Assembly (NCBI GenBank): GCA_023389005.1
Contig: JAEWFE010000338.1
Coordinates: 1 to 5,719, forward strand
Direction: 5' to 3'
Length of the DNA: 5,719 bases
Source of the DNA: Bacillota bacterium
GTDB taxonomy: Bacteria; Bacillota; Bacilli; Lactobacillales; Enterococcaceae
The translations under genes were made by a program, and so were the position numbers. Under the pieces are notes generated by a model, which did no database searches, was not told the origin of the DNA, and saw nothing but the letters and a program-made list of their open reading frames with translations. Numbering within the stretch: position 1 is the stretch's first letter; each line of letters starts with the position of its first letter. Positions 1 to 5,719 of the stretch are shown piece after piece.

Positions 1-590
1 TAAAAATACAACATTTGATTGCAACCGGGATTTATACAGCGTTATATTTTATTTTGATGGCACTTTGCTTACTGGTTTTGCGCTTTACGATTCCTGGTTT
101 TCATAATTTATTGCTTCCTGGTGTGACTGCGCTATTTACTGGACTGATTTATTTAATTTTAATCGCTAAAGTTCAACATTTTGGTGCTATTTCAATTATG
201 GGTAGTGTGATTGGCCTATTATTTTTAATGACGGGTCATTTTCCTCTAGCTTTCTTACCAAATATTGTTGCGGCCATTTTGGCGGATTTCATTCAATTTC
301 AAACGAATTTGCCAATCAAGGTAAGAACGATACTAAGTTATACCGTGTTTAGCTATGGTTTAGTTGGACCGCTTTTGCCACTTTGGTTTATGCGCCAAGC
401 TTACATTGATGCCTTACTTGCTCGAGGAAAAGACCAAAAGTATATTCATTTCGTCTTTGAACATGTGACCCAACAGATGTTTATTGTGAGTTTGTTAGCA
501 ATATTTATTGGTAGTATTGTTGGCATTTTGATTGCTTTTCGTTTGTATCAAAAACATTTTGCTACTCGTTTTGGTCAGATTTATGAATAA
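1..590 (+). CDS. ECF transporter S component, MptD/Trep_Strep family (5' end outside window)
   Basis: This is the membrane-embedded substrate-binding (S) subunit of an energy-coupling factor importer. The visible 191 residues from the TTG at 15-17 are very hydrophobic, with about six membrane segments (roughly residues 5-24, 33-51, 57-75, 78-95, 106-128 and 155-177). A basic tail follows (RLYQKHFATRFG). The pattern 'LIATGIYTALYF' near the start is typical of the N-terminal helix of the MptD/Trep_Strep family, whose members are about 190-200 aa. The frame stays open to base 1 (codons Lys-Ile-Gln-His precede the TTG). The TTG is therefore most likely an internal Leu codon, and the true start lies just upstream of the window. 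Its stop overlaps the start of the T-component gene, which is followed by the ATPase gene, giving a complete S-T-AA set. The substrate is unknown. From memory, some related streptococcal and lactococcal ECF systems have been linked to haem uptake, but nothing in this sequence proves that here. Family call is fairly sure; substrate is not. Confidence 0.82.
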   Translation, partial: KIQHLIATGIYTALYFILMALCLLVLRFTIPGFHNLLLPGVTALFTGLIYLILIAKVQHFGAISIMGSVIGLLFLMTGHFPLAFLPNIVAAILADFIQFQTNLPIKVRTILSYTVFSYGLVGPLLPLWFMRQAYIDALLARGKDQKYIHFVFEHVTQQMFIVSLLAIFIGSIVGILIAFRLYQKHFATRFGQIYE

Positions 591-1278
591 AAAATCGTTA
601 TCCATTGATCCTCGGGTTAGTTTGTTTTATGTCTTATTGGCAAGCTTGTTTTTAATCTTTCCTTTTCAGCTAAGTGTGCAGTATTGTTTCTTTGGCGTTG
701 TGGCAGGTGCGCTATTACTCATAGGAAAATATCGCCAAGTTCTCTGTTACTTACTCATCTTTGTTGTCTTTGTACTGCCTATAGCTATCCGCCCACCAAT
801 ATTAGTGCTGATTCGCGACTTTTTAGCCATTGGTTTTGCGCGGATGTTGCCACTCTTTATGACGATGAGTTTGGCGATGGATCGTCAATCAACGGGGAAG
901 TGGCAGGCGGCGATGGCGAAGATGAAGATGCCTAGTTTTCTCTTTATTCCACTGGTGGTTTGTATTCGCTTCATTCCGACATTTATTCAAGAAGGTAAAC
1001 AAATTGCGCAATCTTTGAAATATCGTGGATTAGCCCAAAACTGGCGTCAGATACTCTTTCATCCATGGCAGTTTTTTGAGTATTTTGTCATTCCGTTACT
1101 TTCTTCTAGTGAGCAAGTCATTATGGATTTATCCAGTAGCAGTCTCATTCGATGTATTCAAAATACCAATCCCAAAACGAGTATTTATCCTATTCGTTTG
1201 AAAATGTTAGATTATTTACTATTCCTAATTGGGCTAGGAATGATTGGAGGTCAATTATGGTTGCACTCATTGATTTAA
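583..1278 (+). CDS. ECF transporter transmembrane component (EcfT-type, CbiQ family)
   Basis: This is the energy-coupling (T) subunit that transmits ATPase movement to the S component in the membrane. The chosen start is ATG 583 (231 aa). The frame is open further upstream, but that stretch lies inside the S-component gene, and ATG 583 gives the classic overlap ATGAATAA with its stop. The SD in front is weak, so translational coupling is likely. Hydrophobic segments fall at about residues 13-48, 53-78, 82-99, 118-134, 165-174 and 209-228. The cytoplasmic part (about 101-195) holds the coupling helices. The first carries Tyr-Arg-Gly at 147-149, in the context 'AQSLKYRGLA'. The second carries Ile-Arg-Cys at 189-191 in 'SSSSLIRCIQN', where the family normally has an Ala-Arg-Gly-like triplet. 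The key Arg is kept in both. Length is somewhat short of the usual 240-270 aa. It overlaps the ATPase gene by 22 bases. Confidence 0.86.
   Translation: MNKKSLSIDPRVSLFYVLLASLFLIFPFQLSVQYCFFGVVAGALLLIGKYRQVLCYLLIFVVFVLPIAIRPPILVLIRDFLAIGFARMLPLFMTMSLAMDRQSTGKWQAAMAKMKMPSFLFIPLVVCIRFIPTFIQEGKQIAQSLKYRGLAQNWRQILFHPWQFFEYFVIPLLSSSEQVIMDLSSSSLIRCIQNTNPKTSIYPIRLKMLDYLLFLIGLGMIGGQLWLHSLI
1246..1250 (+). promoter_or_regulatory. Ribosome binding site of the fused ECF ATPase gene
   Basis: GGAGG ends six bases before ATG 1257. This perfect Shine-Dalgarno core decides the start of the ATPase gene against the longer open frame, which begins at 1152 inside the T-component gene. Protein sequence before Met 1257 in that frame does not resemble an ABC ATPase N-terminus. 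Confidence 0.85.
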
Positions 1279-2672
1279 AGAATCTAGAATACCATACACC
1301 TAATCAGGAGTGTCTGCTTAAAGGAATTGATTTTCAACTTTCTCCAGGTGAATGTGTACTGATATGCGGAAAAAGCGGAAGTGGCAAAACAACCCTTTTG
1401 AATGTTTTAAGTGGATTGGTTCCAGAGTTATTTGAAGGGCAATTGGCTGGTCAAGGGCAAATGCTAGGGCAACAATTTCCAATCAGTGATTTTCCAAGTC
1501 ATGCGGAGAAAATCGGTCGCGTATTTCAAAATCCTAAATCCCAATTTTTTACCAGCGAGGTGCTAAGTGAGTTAGCCTTCAAGATGGAAAATTTAGGACT
1601 TTCGCGTGAAATGATGCAAGAGAAAATTCAGCAAGTCGCTACCTTTTTTGAGATTGAGGCATTTTTAGAGCAACCTTTATATCAATTGTCAGGTGGACAG
1701 AAGCAAACCGTTGCCTTCGCTAGTAGTTTATTGCCAGCTTGTCAAATTTTGTTTTTGGATGAAGTCGCTAGCAATTTAGACAAAACTGGATTGGCCAAAT
1801 TAAAGCAGACGTTAAAACATTTGAAACGTTCAGGTGTCGCTCTTGTATTGGTAGAACATCGTTTAGATTACTGTTTAGATTTGATTGATCGCATCTACGT
1901 ATTAGAAAATGGTCAACTAAAGCAAGAATTATCCGCTGCAGAATTAAAAACTTATTCCGTAAACGAATTGGCTAGATTTGGTTTACGACATTGGCAAGCT
2001 ACGGTAAACCAGCTAACTTTACAAATGGAAAAGAAAGAAGTGACCATTCAATTACAGCTAGAAAATCTCTTCTTTGCCTATCCAAAGCAAAAAGAAAAGC
2101 AAATTGCTATTTCCTCATTGACGCTAGATAACCGTCAAATCATCGGACTCGTCGGTGAAAATGGTGCGGGAAAATCCACTCTGGTACAGTTGTTAACCGG
2201 ATTGCTACAGGCTAAGCAAGGTCGAATTACTTTAAATGGTCAATTGATGCGCGCAAAAGACTTGTTGGCGCAAAGTTTTCTTGTCCGTCAAGAAGTGAGT
2301 TTGCAATTATTTTTTGAATCTGTAGCAAAAGAGCTGAACTTTCAAGCAAAAAGGCTAGCATGTTACGATGAAATAGTGGCAGCTTTTGGATTAGAACAAC
2401 TATTGTCCCGACATCCGCAGAGTCTATCTGGAGGAGAGAAACAACGCGTTGCCATCGCCAGTGCTTTGCTATCAGGAAAGACTTGTCTTTATTTTGATGA
2501 GCCGACGAGTGGTTTAGATGCGCTTCAGATGCAGCAAGTCAGCCAGCAATTAATATTTATCCAACAAAATTATCCAGTCTTAATCGTGGTTATCAGCCAT
2601 GATCAACCATTTTTAAGCCAGACCTGTGATCGAATCCTTAAGTTAGAGAAGGGACGTATCACATCTGCATAA
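1257..2672 (+). CDS. ECF transporter ATPase with two fused nucleotide-binding domains
   Basis: This 471-aa protein carries both ATPase domains of the ECF importer in one chain. Domain 1 (about 1-245) has Walker A GKSGSGKTT (38-46), Q-loop Gln91 in 'FQNPKSQFF', signature LSGGQ (144-148), Walker B ILFLDE (164-169) and switch His201 in 'VEHR'. Domain 2 (about 262-471) has Walker A GENGAGKST (300-308), Gln345 in 'VRQEVSLQLFF', signature LSGGE (390-394), Walker B LYFDE (411-415) and His448 in 'ISHD'. All catalytic positions are therefore present twice. Small departures in domain 1 are DEV after Walker B instead of DEP, and Thr instead of Arg/Lys after LSGGQKQ. Domain 2 keeps DEPTSGLD and LSGGEKQR. 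The protein should sit at the inner membrane face and bind the T component next to it. Start ATG 1257 is fixed by GGAGG six bases upstream and overlaps the T gene by 22 bases. A hairpin follows the stop, so this is probably the last gene of the operon. Confidence 0.92.
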   Translation: MVALIDLKNLEYHTPNQECLLKGIDFQLSPGECVLICGKSGSGKTTLLNVLSGLVPELFEGQLAGQGQMLGQQFPISDFPSHAEKIGRVFQNPKSQFFTSEVLSELAFKMENLGLSREMMQEKIQQVATFFEIEAFLEQPLYQLSGGQKQTVAFASSLLPACQILFLDEVASNLDKTGLAKLKQTLKHLKRSGVALVLVEHRLDYCLDLIDRIYVLENGQLKQELSAAELKTYSVNELARFGLRHWQATVNQLTLQMEKKEVTIQLQLENLFFAYPKQKEKQIAISSLTLDNRQIIGLVGENGAGKSTLVQLLTGLLQAKQGRITLNGQLMRAKDLLAQSFLVRQEVSLQLFFESVAKELNFQAKRLACYDEIVAAFGLEQLLSRHPQSLSGGEKQRVAIASALLSGKTCLYFDEPTSGLDALQMQQVSQQLIFIQQNYPVLIVVISHDQPFLSQTCDRILKLEKGRITSA

Positions 2673-2681
2673 AGCATTCAT

Positions 2682-2730
2682 TAAGCGATTGTCTATCAGT
2701 AGAAAGGATAGATAATCGCTTACTTTATTA
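2682..2730 (+). terminator. Likely terminator of the ECF operon at the convergent junction
   Basis: A 16-base inverted repeat has arms at 2682-2697 and 2707-2722 with a 9-base loop. It starts ten bases after the ATPase stop. In a + strand transcript all 16 positions pair (15 Watson-Crick plus one G-U). In a - strand transcript that position becomes an A-C mismatch. The tail after the stem on the + side (CTTTATTAG) is only moderately T-rich, and the - side tail (ATGAATGCTTTATG) is poorer. The element therefore fits the + operon best, though it may also stop transcripts coming from the right. Confidence 0.75.
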
Positions 2731-2775
2731 GAAAATGCCAATTCTCTATTCCTTGTTTATTATTAGCATTTGCAT

Positions 2776-2895
2776 TCACATATTCCTCCACCAATCTTTC
2801 ATCATTGGTGGAGGAGTTTCTTTGAAATGCAAGTAGAAAAATAGTATTAAAATACAAAATAGTAAAAGCAAGGCTAACTTCTTTGTCTTCTTCAT
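2776..2895 (-). CDS. Small one-helix membrane peptide, unrecognised (39 aa)
   Basis: I do not recognise this ORF as a member of any family. It starts at ATG 2895 and stops at TGA 2776. The peptide begins MKKTKKLALLLL, followed by a hydrophobic run to about residue 22, then HFKETPPPMMKDWWRNM. The positively charged start before a single membrane helix predicts an N-in membrane peptide with a short Pro- and Trp-containing tail outside. There is a Cys at 14 but no proper lipobox. An AGGAAGTGAG ribosome binding site stands at the right distance. The gene follows the second permease by 19 bases, so it would be co-transcribed and could be an accessory subunit of the ABC transporter; that is inference. 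An overlapping frame (TTG 2914 to TAA 2720) is open for 64 codons and lacks a good start. Joining the two frames by one frameshift would give a somewhat longer protein, so a broken gene is the main alternative. Confidence 0.55.
   Translation of the reverse strand: MKKTKKLALLLLFCILILFFYLHFKETPPPMMKDWWRNM
2784..2815. repeat. Inverted repeat (hairpin) between the convergent operons
   Basis: Two 12-base arms at 2784-2795 (TCCTCCACCAAT) and 2804-2815 (ATTGGTGGAGGA) match perfectly around an 8-base loop. On the + strand the stem can grow by a U-G and an A-U pair and is followed by TTCTTTG. It therefore looks like a second, + oriented terminator. On the - strand no T-run follows. It lies inside the 3' part of the small - strand ORF and covers its codons for the TPPPMMKDWWRN region. 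Confidence 0.7.
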
Positions 2896-2899
2896 TTTG

Positions 2900-2909
2900 C
2901 TCACTTCCT
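2900..2909 (-). promoter_or_regulatory. Ribosome binding site of the small membrane ORF
   Basis: Read on the - strand this is AGGAAGTGAG. Its first nine bases match the ideal AGGAGGTGA at eight positions. The GTGA part ends five bases before ATG 2895. It lies in the 19-base gap after the permease stop and is the main reason to believe the small ORF is translated. Confidence 0.6.
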
Positions 2910-2914
2910 AACAA

Positions 2915-4024
2915 TTAAGTATTTCTTTCTTTACGCATCGCCCATCTATCTAGCCAAGTTTGATAGTATACGATAACGGCAGAAAGCATAGTGATTATCA
3001 GAAATAGTATAAATAAATAGATATAGTCTCCTAAATGGGTGATATAACTACTTACTCGAATATAGCTAATGATAATCAACGTTGTCGCAATAGACATCGT
3101 GAGAAATGCTGGCAATTTTAAATGACTAAATTGTAAAAATTGTCCATTTGTTTCAAGACTTAAGCGTTGATAGTAATGATTACTTAAAAAAAGAAATGCG
3201 ACGATGAGTAATATATAAAGGATGATTTGCTTTGGATGCATCCCGTTAAAGGCAGCATCGTGTATAGCCGTGCCAAGCCAATCTTCCCAGTGTGGATAAA
3301 AGGCAATGCTTTGTTGAAAGAGTGTATAAAGCAAGGCTACAAATGCTATTATCATTGGCCCAGTGAATAAATTGCCTAAGATCACGCCTAAGAAAACCCC
3401 AATCACAAAAAGGAAATAATAGGAAAGGCAGCAACTAAAAATGGCATATAGTGTTTGCATCCAATCCCAATGAATATATTTTTCAGGAATTGAGAAATAA
3501 ATCATCCCCTCAGCAAGCACACTTCCAATGAAAATGGTTCCTAGCAAAAATAAACTGTAAAGAATAAATTTACTTCTGAATAGCTGCTTTCTGCTGTATT
3601 GTAAGCTAAAGAGGAAGGCATTAAATTTACTCTTCAAGTCCCAAAAACACATACTAAAACCAAAGGCTAGAACGAGGAAAATACATAATAAATTTTTCTT
3701 AGAAAGAGAATCGTAACGAAAATAGAGACGATCTTTTCCTAAAATAGTGGAGGTATAGGGAAAGCTTTTTTTCTTCGGATTCACTTCTAACAGATGCGTT
3801 CGATAGTTTTCTAAAGAGACTTTCTTTTGGCTACCATTTGATTCATATAGATAATAATTATTCGCTTTAAAACCTTTAGCAAAATAATCAGAATAAAAAA
3901 AATCATAGCTCCCTTGCCACCCTACAATATTTGAGCGTGCGTTTGAGGCCAAAAAAGTAATAGCCAACAAACTAAATAATAATAAGAGTACTTTTGATTT
4001 TTGCCACAGTAAGCGATAGAGCAT
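2915..4024 (-). CDS. ABC-2 type transporter permease, second of a paralogous pair
   Basis: This 369-aa membrane subunit is homologous to the permease gene just upstream. Both begin MLY-x-x-x-WQ-x-SK and share the landmarks DLK-x-x-FN-x-FLF (129-139), IP-x-KY (179-183), FSC-x-x-SY (196-202), GV-x-LGNLF (213-220), SLE (289-291) and VY-x-QT (352-356). The predicted layout is one N-terminal helix (about 12-30), an external loop of about 80 residues (31-110), then about seven helices: 112-129, 153-176, 190-212, 216-236, 266-282, 303-322 and 334-353. A basic tail ends in RKERNT. The external loop differs strongly from that of the partner. The start is the ATG at 4024, six bases after AAAGGAGGAG. 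The ATG at 4045 is rejected because it lies upstream of that site, inside the preceding gene. With the upstream permease and ATPase it would form a heteromeric exporter. The substrate is unknown. It resembles Ytr-like or bacitracin-type systems in architecture only. Confidence 0.8.
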   Translation of the reverse strand: MLYRLLWQKSKVLLLLFSLLAITFLASNARSNIVGWQGSYDFFYSDYFAKGFKANNYYLYESNGSQKKVSLENYRTHLLEVNPKKKSFPYTSTILGKDRLYFRYDSLSKKNLLCIFLVLAFGFSMCFWDLKSKFNAFLFSLQYSRKQLFRSKFILYSLFLLGTIFIGSVLAEGMIYFSIPEKYIHWDWMQTLYAIFSCCLSYYFLFVIGVFLGVILGNLFTGPMIIAFVALLYTLFQQSIAFYPHWEDWLGTAIHDAAFNGMHPKQIILYILLIVAFLFLSNHYYQRLSLETNGQFLQFSHLKLPAFLTMSIATTLIIISYIRVSSYITHLGDYIYLFILFLIITMLSAVIVYYQTWLDRWAMRKERNT

Positions 4025-4030
4025 CAAAAT

Positions 4031-4040
4031 CTCCTCCTTT
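4031..4040 (-). promoter_or_regulatory. Ribosome binding site of the second permease gene
   Basis: AAAGGAGGAG on the - strand ends six bases before ATG 4024. It fixes the start there rather than at the in-frame ATG 4045. The site overlaps the stop codon of the first permease (4039-4041), so the two genes are tightly linked. Confidence 0.85.
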
Positions 4041-5160
4041 ACCATTTATTTTCACGATATCTCTGCCACCATTTAAGCATTGTCTGGAAATAGACAAATA
4101 TCGTTGCGATTACTGTACAAAATAAGGTGATACCGATAAAAACTTTCAAGTCTTGCCAAGTTTTAAGTGTTAAGAAACTGGTTCCTACACCAAGATAAAC
4201 AGAGCTTGCAATCATCAGTAGATAGATTGGTAATCTTAGCTTTTTGACCAATAGAAACTCGCTACTATTTTCAAGACTTGTCCGCTTAAAACTATAGCAT
4301 CCTAGGGCTAATAAGCTGAGAGAAGCTAGTATCATGAAGACGATTAACATTGGATGGCTCCCGTAAAAGCTTGGTAAGAGTTGCAAAGTGTCAAACCATT
4401 CTTCTTTTAGATAGCTAAGTTTTTCTTGATAAAAAACAAAATAGAAAAGTAAGGGAACAAGTGAAAGCGGCGCAAAGAATAAATTGCCTAAGCCAACACC
4501 AAATAATAATCCAATGATAAAGATAAATAGATAGCTCATTGTGCAACTGAAGCCACTATATAAAAATTGCGTCCATGTAAAATCAAGATATTTATCCGGA
4601 ATGTTTGCACCGATGATACCTAGTGCGCAATAGTTGCTCAATAAAGTGACGATAAAGAGAATTCCCGTATAAAAAAGCACCTTTTGCCAAAAGATTTTCG
4701 AACGTTTTATGCCTAATCCAAAAAGAAATTGATTAAAATGTAATTTCAAATCTAAGAAGAATACCGCAAATCCTAACAAAAGAAATAAGACGACTTTTTC
4801 AGCTTGCCCGAGTTGTACATTAGTTTGGAAATAAAACACATTGAAAGGCGAATCGTTAAAAATCTGTGTTTGCGTAGTGTATAAGGGACTGTTCTTTGAA
4901 TGCACCATGAGTTGACGATCACTATATTTTTGTCGAATGGCTGCTTGATGCTTGCTCGCCCGATATTTATTTTCATCTTTCACGTAATTTTTTGGATATG
5001 AATTAAAATCTTTCTTGAATGCTTCTGATTGATAAAAGTTTCTACTATCTTGCCAGTTATAGACAATGGTTAGACTAGAAAAGGCAAAACTAGCAAAAAT
5101 GACTAGGCTAGCAAAGAGAATAATCCATTTGCTGCGTTGCCAAAAAATTTTATATAGCAT
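4039..5160 (-). CDS. ABC-2 type transporter permease, first of a paralogous pair
   Basis: This 373-aa membrane subunit has an N-terminal helix (about 12-32), an external hydrophilic region of about 85 residues (33-120), and about seven further helices: 121-137, 159-183, 200-220, 224-244, 269-288, 309-328 and 338-357. A short basic C-terminus follows (WWQRYRENKW). Landmarks shared with the downstream permease are DLKLHFNQFLF (137-147), IPDKY (187-191), FSCTMSY (204-210), GVGLGNLFFAP (221-231), SLE (295-297) and VYFQT (356-360). The pair clearly arose by duplication and probably forms a heterodimer. The start ATG 5160 has AAGGGGTGA ahead of it. The gene begins 14 bases after the ATPase stop and ends 14 bases before the next permease start, so the set reads as one operon. 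The large divergent external loop suggests a role in recognising a peptide or envelope-active compound, but that is inference. No substrate can be assigned. Confidence 0.8.
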   Translation of the reverse strand: MLYKIFWQRSKWIILFASLVIFASFAFSSLTIVYNWQDSRNFYQSEAFKKDFNSYPKNYVKDENKYRASKHQAAIRQKYSDRQLMVHSKNSPLYTTQTQIFNDSPFNVFYFQTNVQLGQAEKVVLFLLLGFAVFFLDLKLHFNQFLFGLGIKRSKIFWQKVLFYTGILFIVTLLSNYCALGIIGANIPDKYLDFTWTQFLYSGFSCTMSYLFIFIIGLLFGVGLGNLFFAPLSLVPLLFYFVFYQEKLSYLKEEWFDTLQLLPSFYGSHPMLIVFMILASLSLLALGCYSFKRTSLENSSEFLLVKKLRLPIYLLMIASSVYLGVGTSFLTLKTWQDLKVFIGITLFCTVIATIFVYFQTMLKWWQRYRENKW

Positions 5161-5167
5161 AATCGTT

Positions 5168-5176
5168 TCACCCCTT
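5168..5176 (-). promoter_or_regulatory. Ribosome binding site of the first permease gene
   Basis: AAGGGGTGA on the - strand is one base short of the ideal AAGGAGGTGA. It lies before ATG 5160 and its first two bases are the last two of the ATPase stop codon TAA (5175-5177). This suggests translational coupling of ATPase and permease. Confidence 0.65.
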
Positions 5177-5719
5177 AGACTTTTTCATTTCTGAGATTGG
5201 CTTCAAAGACGTCACTTAATTGAATAGGTAGTTCTTCCATCACAATTGGTTCAAGTGCTTTGAGTTGAGTCGCCAGTTCATCGGTATAGTTTTCAAATAG
5301 TGCTACAATGACACGCCCTTGGATATCAATCGCTTTAGAATTTTGTTTGACGAGTTCTGGAATGTCCTTGCTTTTAAAGACCAATTGAAGTTTGCGCGCC
5401 TTTTCCCGTAAACTTTCTAATTGATAATCCTGAGTAATGGTGTGTTGACTTAACAATAGCACGCGATCGATAATCGGTTCTAGCTCATTGAGTTGATGAG
5501 AAGAAACTAAGATGCTGATTGGTTCATTGCTGATAGCGTCTAATAAGAGTTCCACCATTTGTTTTTTCACTAGGACATCTAAACCATCAAAAGGTTCGTC
5601 AAGTAAAATATAAGTAGCCTTAGAACTCATTGCTAAAATAAGTAAGAATAATTTTTGCATCCCCTTAGAAATCCGTTGATAGGTCCGATTCAATGGCAAC
5701 TGATAAGCGTTCATTAGCT
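5175..5719 (-). CDS. ABC transporter ATPase, BcrA/YtrB-like (N-terminal part outside window)
   Basis: This is the C-terminal part, about 180 residues, of the ATPase that drives the two permeases encoded downstream. The frame is open to the window edge, and the Met at 5714 is internal, because a complete ATPase needs a Walker A and Q-loop before it. Counting from that Met, the signature motif reads ISKGM (15-19) in 'YQRISKGMQK', the SKGM form common in BcrA/YtrB-type ATPases instead of LSGGQ. Walker B is YILLDE (35-40), the D-loop is GLD (44-46) and the switch His is 73 in 'SSHQ'. After about residue 95 comes the usual C-terminal extension of this subfamily, ending 'LSDVFEANLRNEKV', which corresponds to the family's 'LEDIF' ending. 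The role is export or extraction of an unknown substrate at the membrane. The stop overlaps the ribosome binding site of the first permease. The promoter and any regulator lie outside the window. Confidence 0.88.
   Translation of the reverse strand, partial: LMNAYQLPLNRTYQRISKGMQKLFLLILAMSSKATYILLDEPFDGLDVLVKKQMVELLLDAISNEPISILVSSHQLNELEPIIDRVLLLSQHTITQDYQLESLREKARKLQLVFKSKDIPELVKQNSKAIDIQGRVIVALFENYTDELATQLKALEPIVMEELPIQLSDVFEANLRNEKV

Noticed and set aside
15..17. TTG as the start codon of the S-component gene
   Set aside because: The frame is open to the window edge, no Shine-Dalgarno is visible in the 14 bases before it, and the family normally has a short charged N-terminus before 'LIATGIYTALYF'.
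532..582. N-terminal extension of the T component from TTG 532
   Set aside because: It lies wholly inside the S-component gene; ATG 583 gives the normal ATGAATAA overlap and a protein starting with MNKKS.
684..935. 83-codon + strand ORF
   Set aside because: It is out of frame within the T-component gene; its product is Cys/Asp-rich without family features and it has no ribosome binding site that I could see.
1152..1256. 35-codon N-terminal extension of the fused ATPase
   Set aside because: It overlaps the T-component gene, and GGAGG at 1246-1250 points to ATG 1257.
2720..2914. 64-codon - strand ORF starting at TTG 2914
   Set aside because: There is no good start signal; the overlapping ATG 2895 frame has the ribosome binding site and a sensible membrane peptide. 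It was kept only as part of the frameshift alternative.
2673..2914. Attachment site, insertion sequence or CRISPR in the junction
   Set aside because: There are only two unrelated inverted repeats, with no direct repeats, transposase fragments or regularly spaced units.
3246..3434. 62-codon - strand ORF
   Set aside because: It is a shadow of the second permease gene in another frame; no start signal was noticed.
4025..4045. ATG 4045 as start of the second permease
   Set aside because: The strong AAAGGAGGAG at 4031-4040 lies after it and serves ATG 4024; the resulting MLYRLLWQKSK start matches the partner's MLYKIFWQRSK.
4773..4976. 67-codon - strand ORF
   Set aside because: It is a shadow inside the region encoding the external loop of the first permease, with no family features.

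Overview
The window looks like chromosomal DNA of a low-GC Gram-positive bacterium, most likely a member of the Lactobacillales (Enterococcus or a near relative). The signs are AT-rich composition with A/T-ending codons, strong AGGAGG-type ribosome binding sites, tightly overlapping genes, and an MptD/Trep_Strep-type S component, a family common in streptococci, enterococci and relatives. The genus is an inference; no marker gene is present.

Left half (1-2672, + strand): a compact operon for a dedicated, self-contained energy-coupling factor (ECF) importer. Its order is S component (5' end outside the window), T component, then one polypeptide carrying both ATPase domains. The genes overlap by 8 and 22 bases, which suggests translational coupling and fixed stoichiometry. 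The substrate cannot be read from the sequence.

Middle (2673-2914): the two operons converge here. A long hairpin just after the ATPase stop is the likely terminator. A second hairpin lies about 60 bases further on. On the - strand this region also holds a 39-codon ORF with a good ribosome binding site, 19 bases after the last permease gene. It would encode a one-helix membrane peptide.

Right half (2915-5719, - strand): an ABC-2 type transporter operon. In transcription order it has an ATPase (only the C-terminal part is inside the window), two homologous permeases of 373 and 369 aa, and the small membrane ORF. Spacings are 14, 14 and 19 bases. The layout of one BcrA/YtrB-like ATPase with two paralogous permeases resembles Ytr-like exporters, which often sit behind a GntR-family regulator. 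Any such regulator would lie to the right of the window.

Nothing here is a clearly new system. The items most worth a second look are the unannotated small membrane ORF, the degenerate second coupling motif of the T component (Ile-Arg-Cys in place of the usual Ala-Arg-Gly), and the paired hairpins at the convergent junction. No tRNA, rRNA, CRISPR array, insertion sequence or origin was seen.
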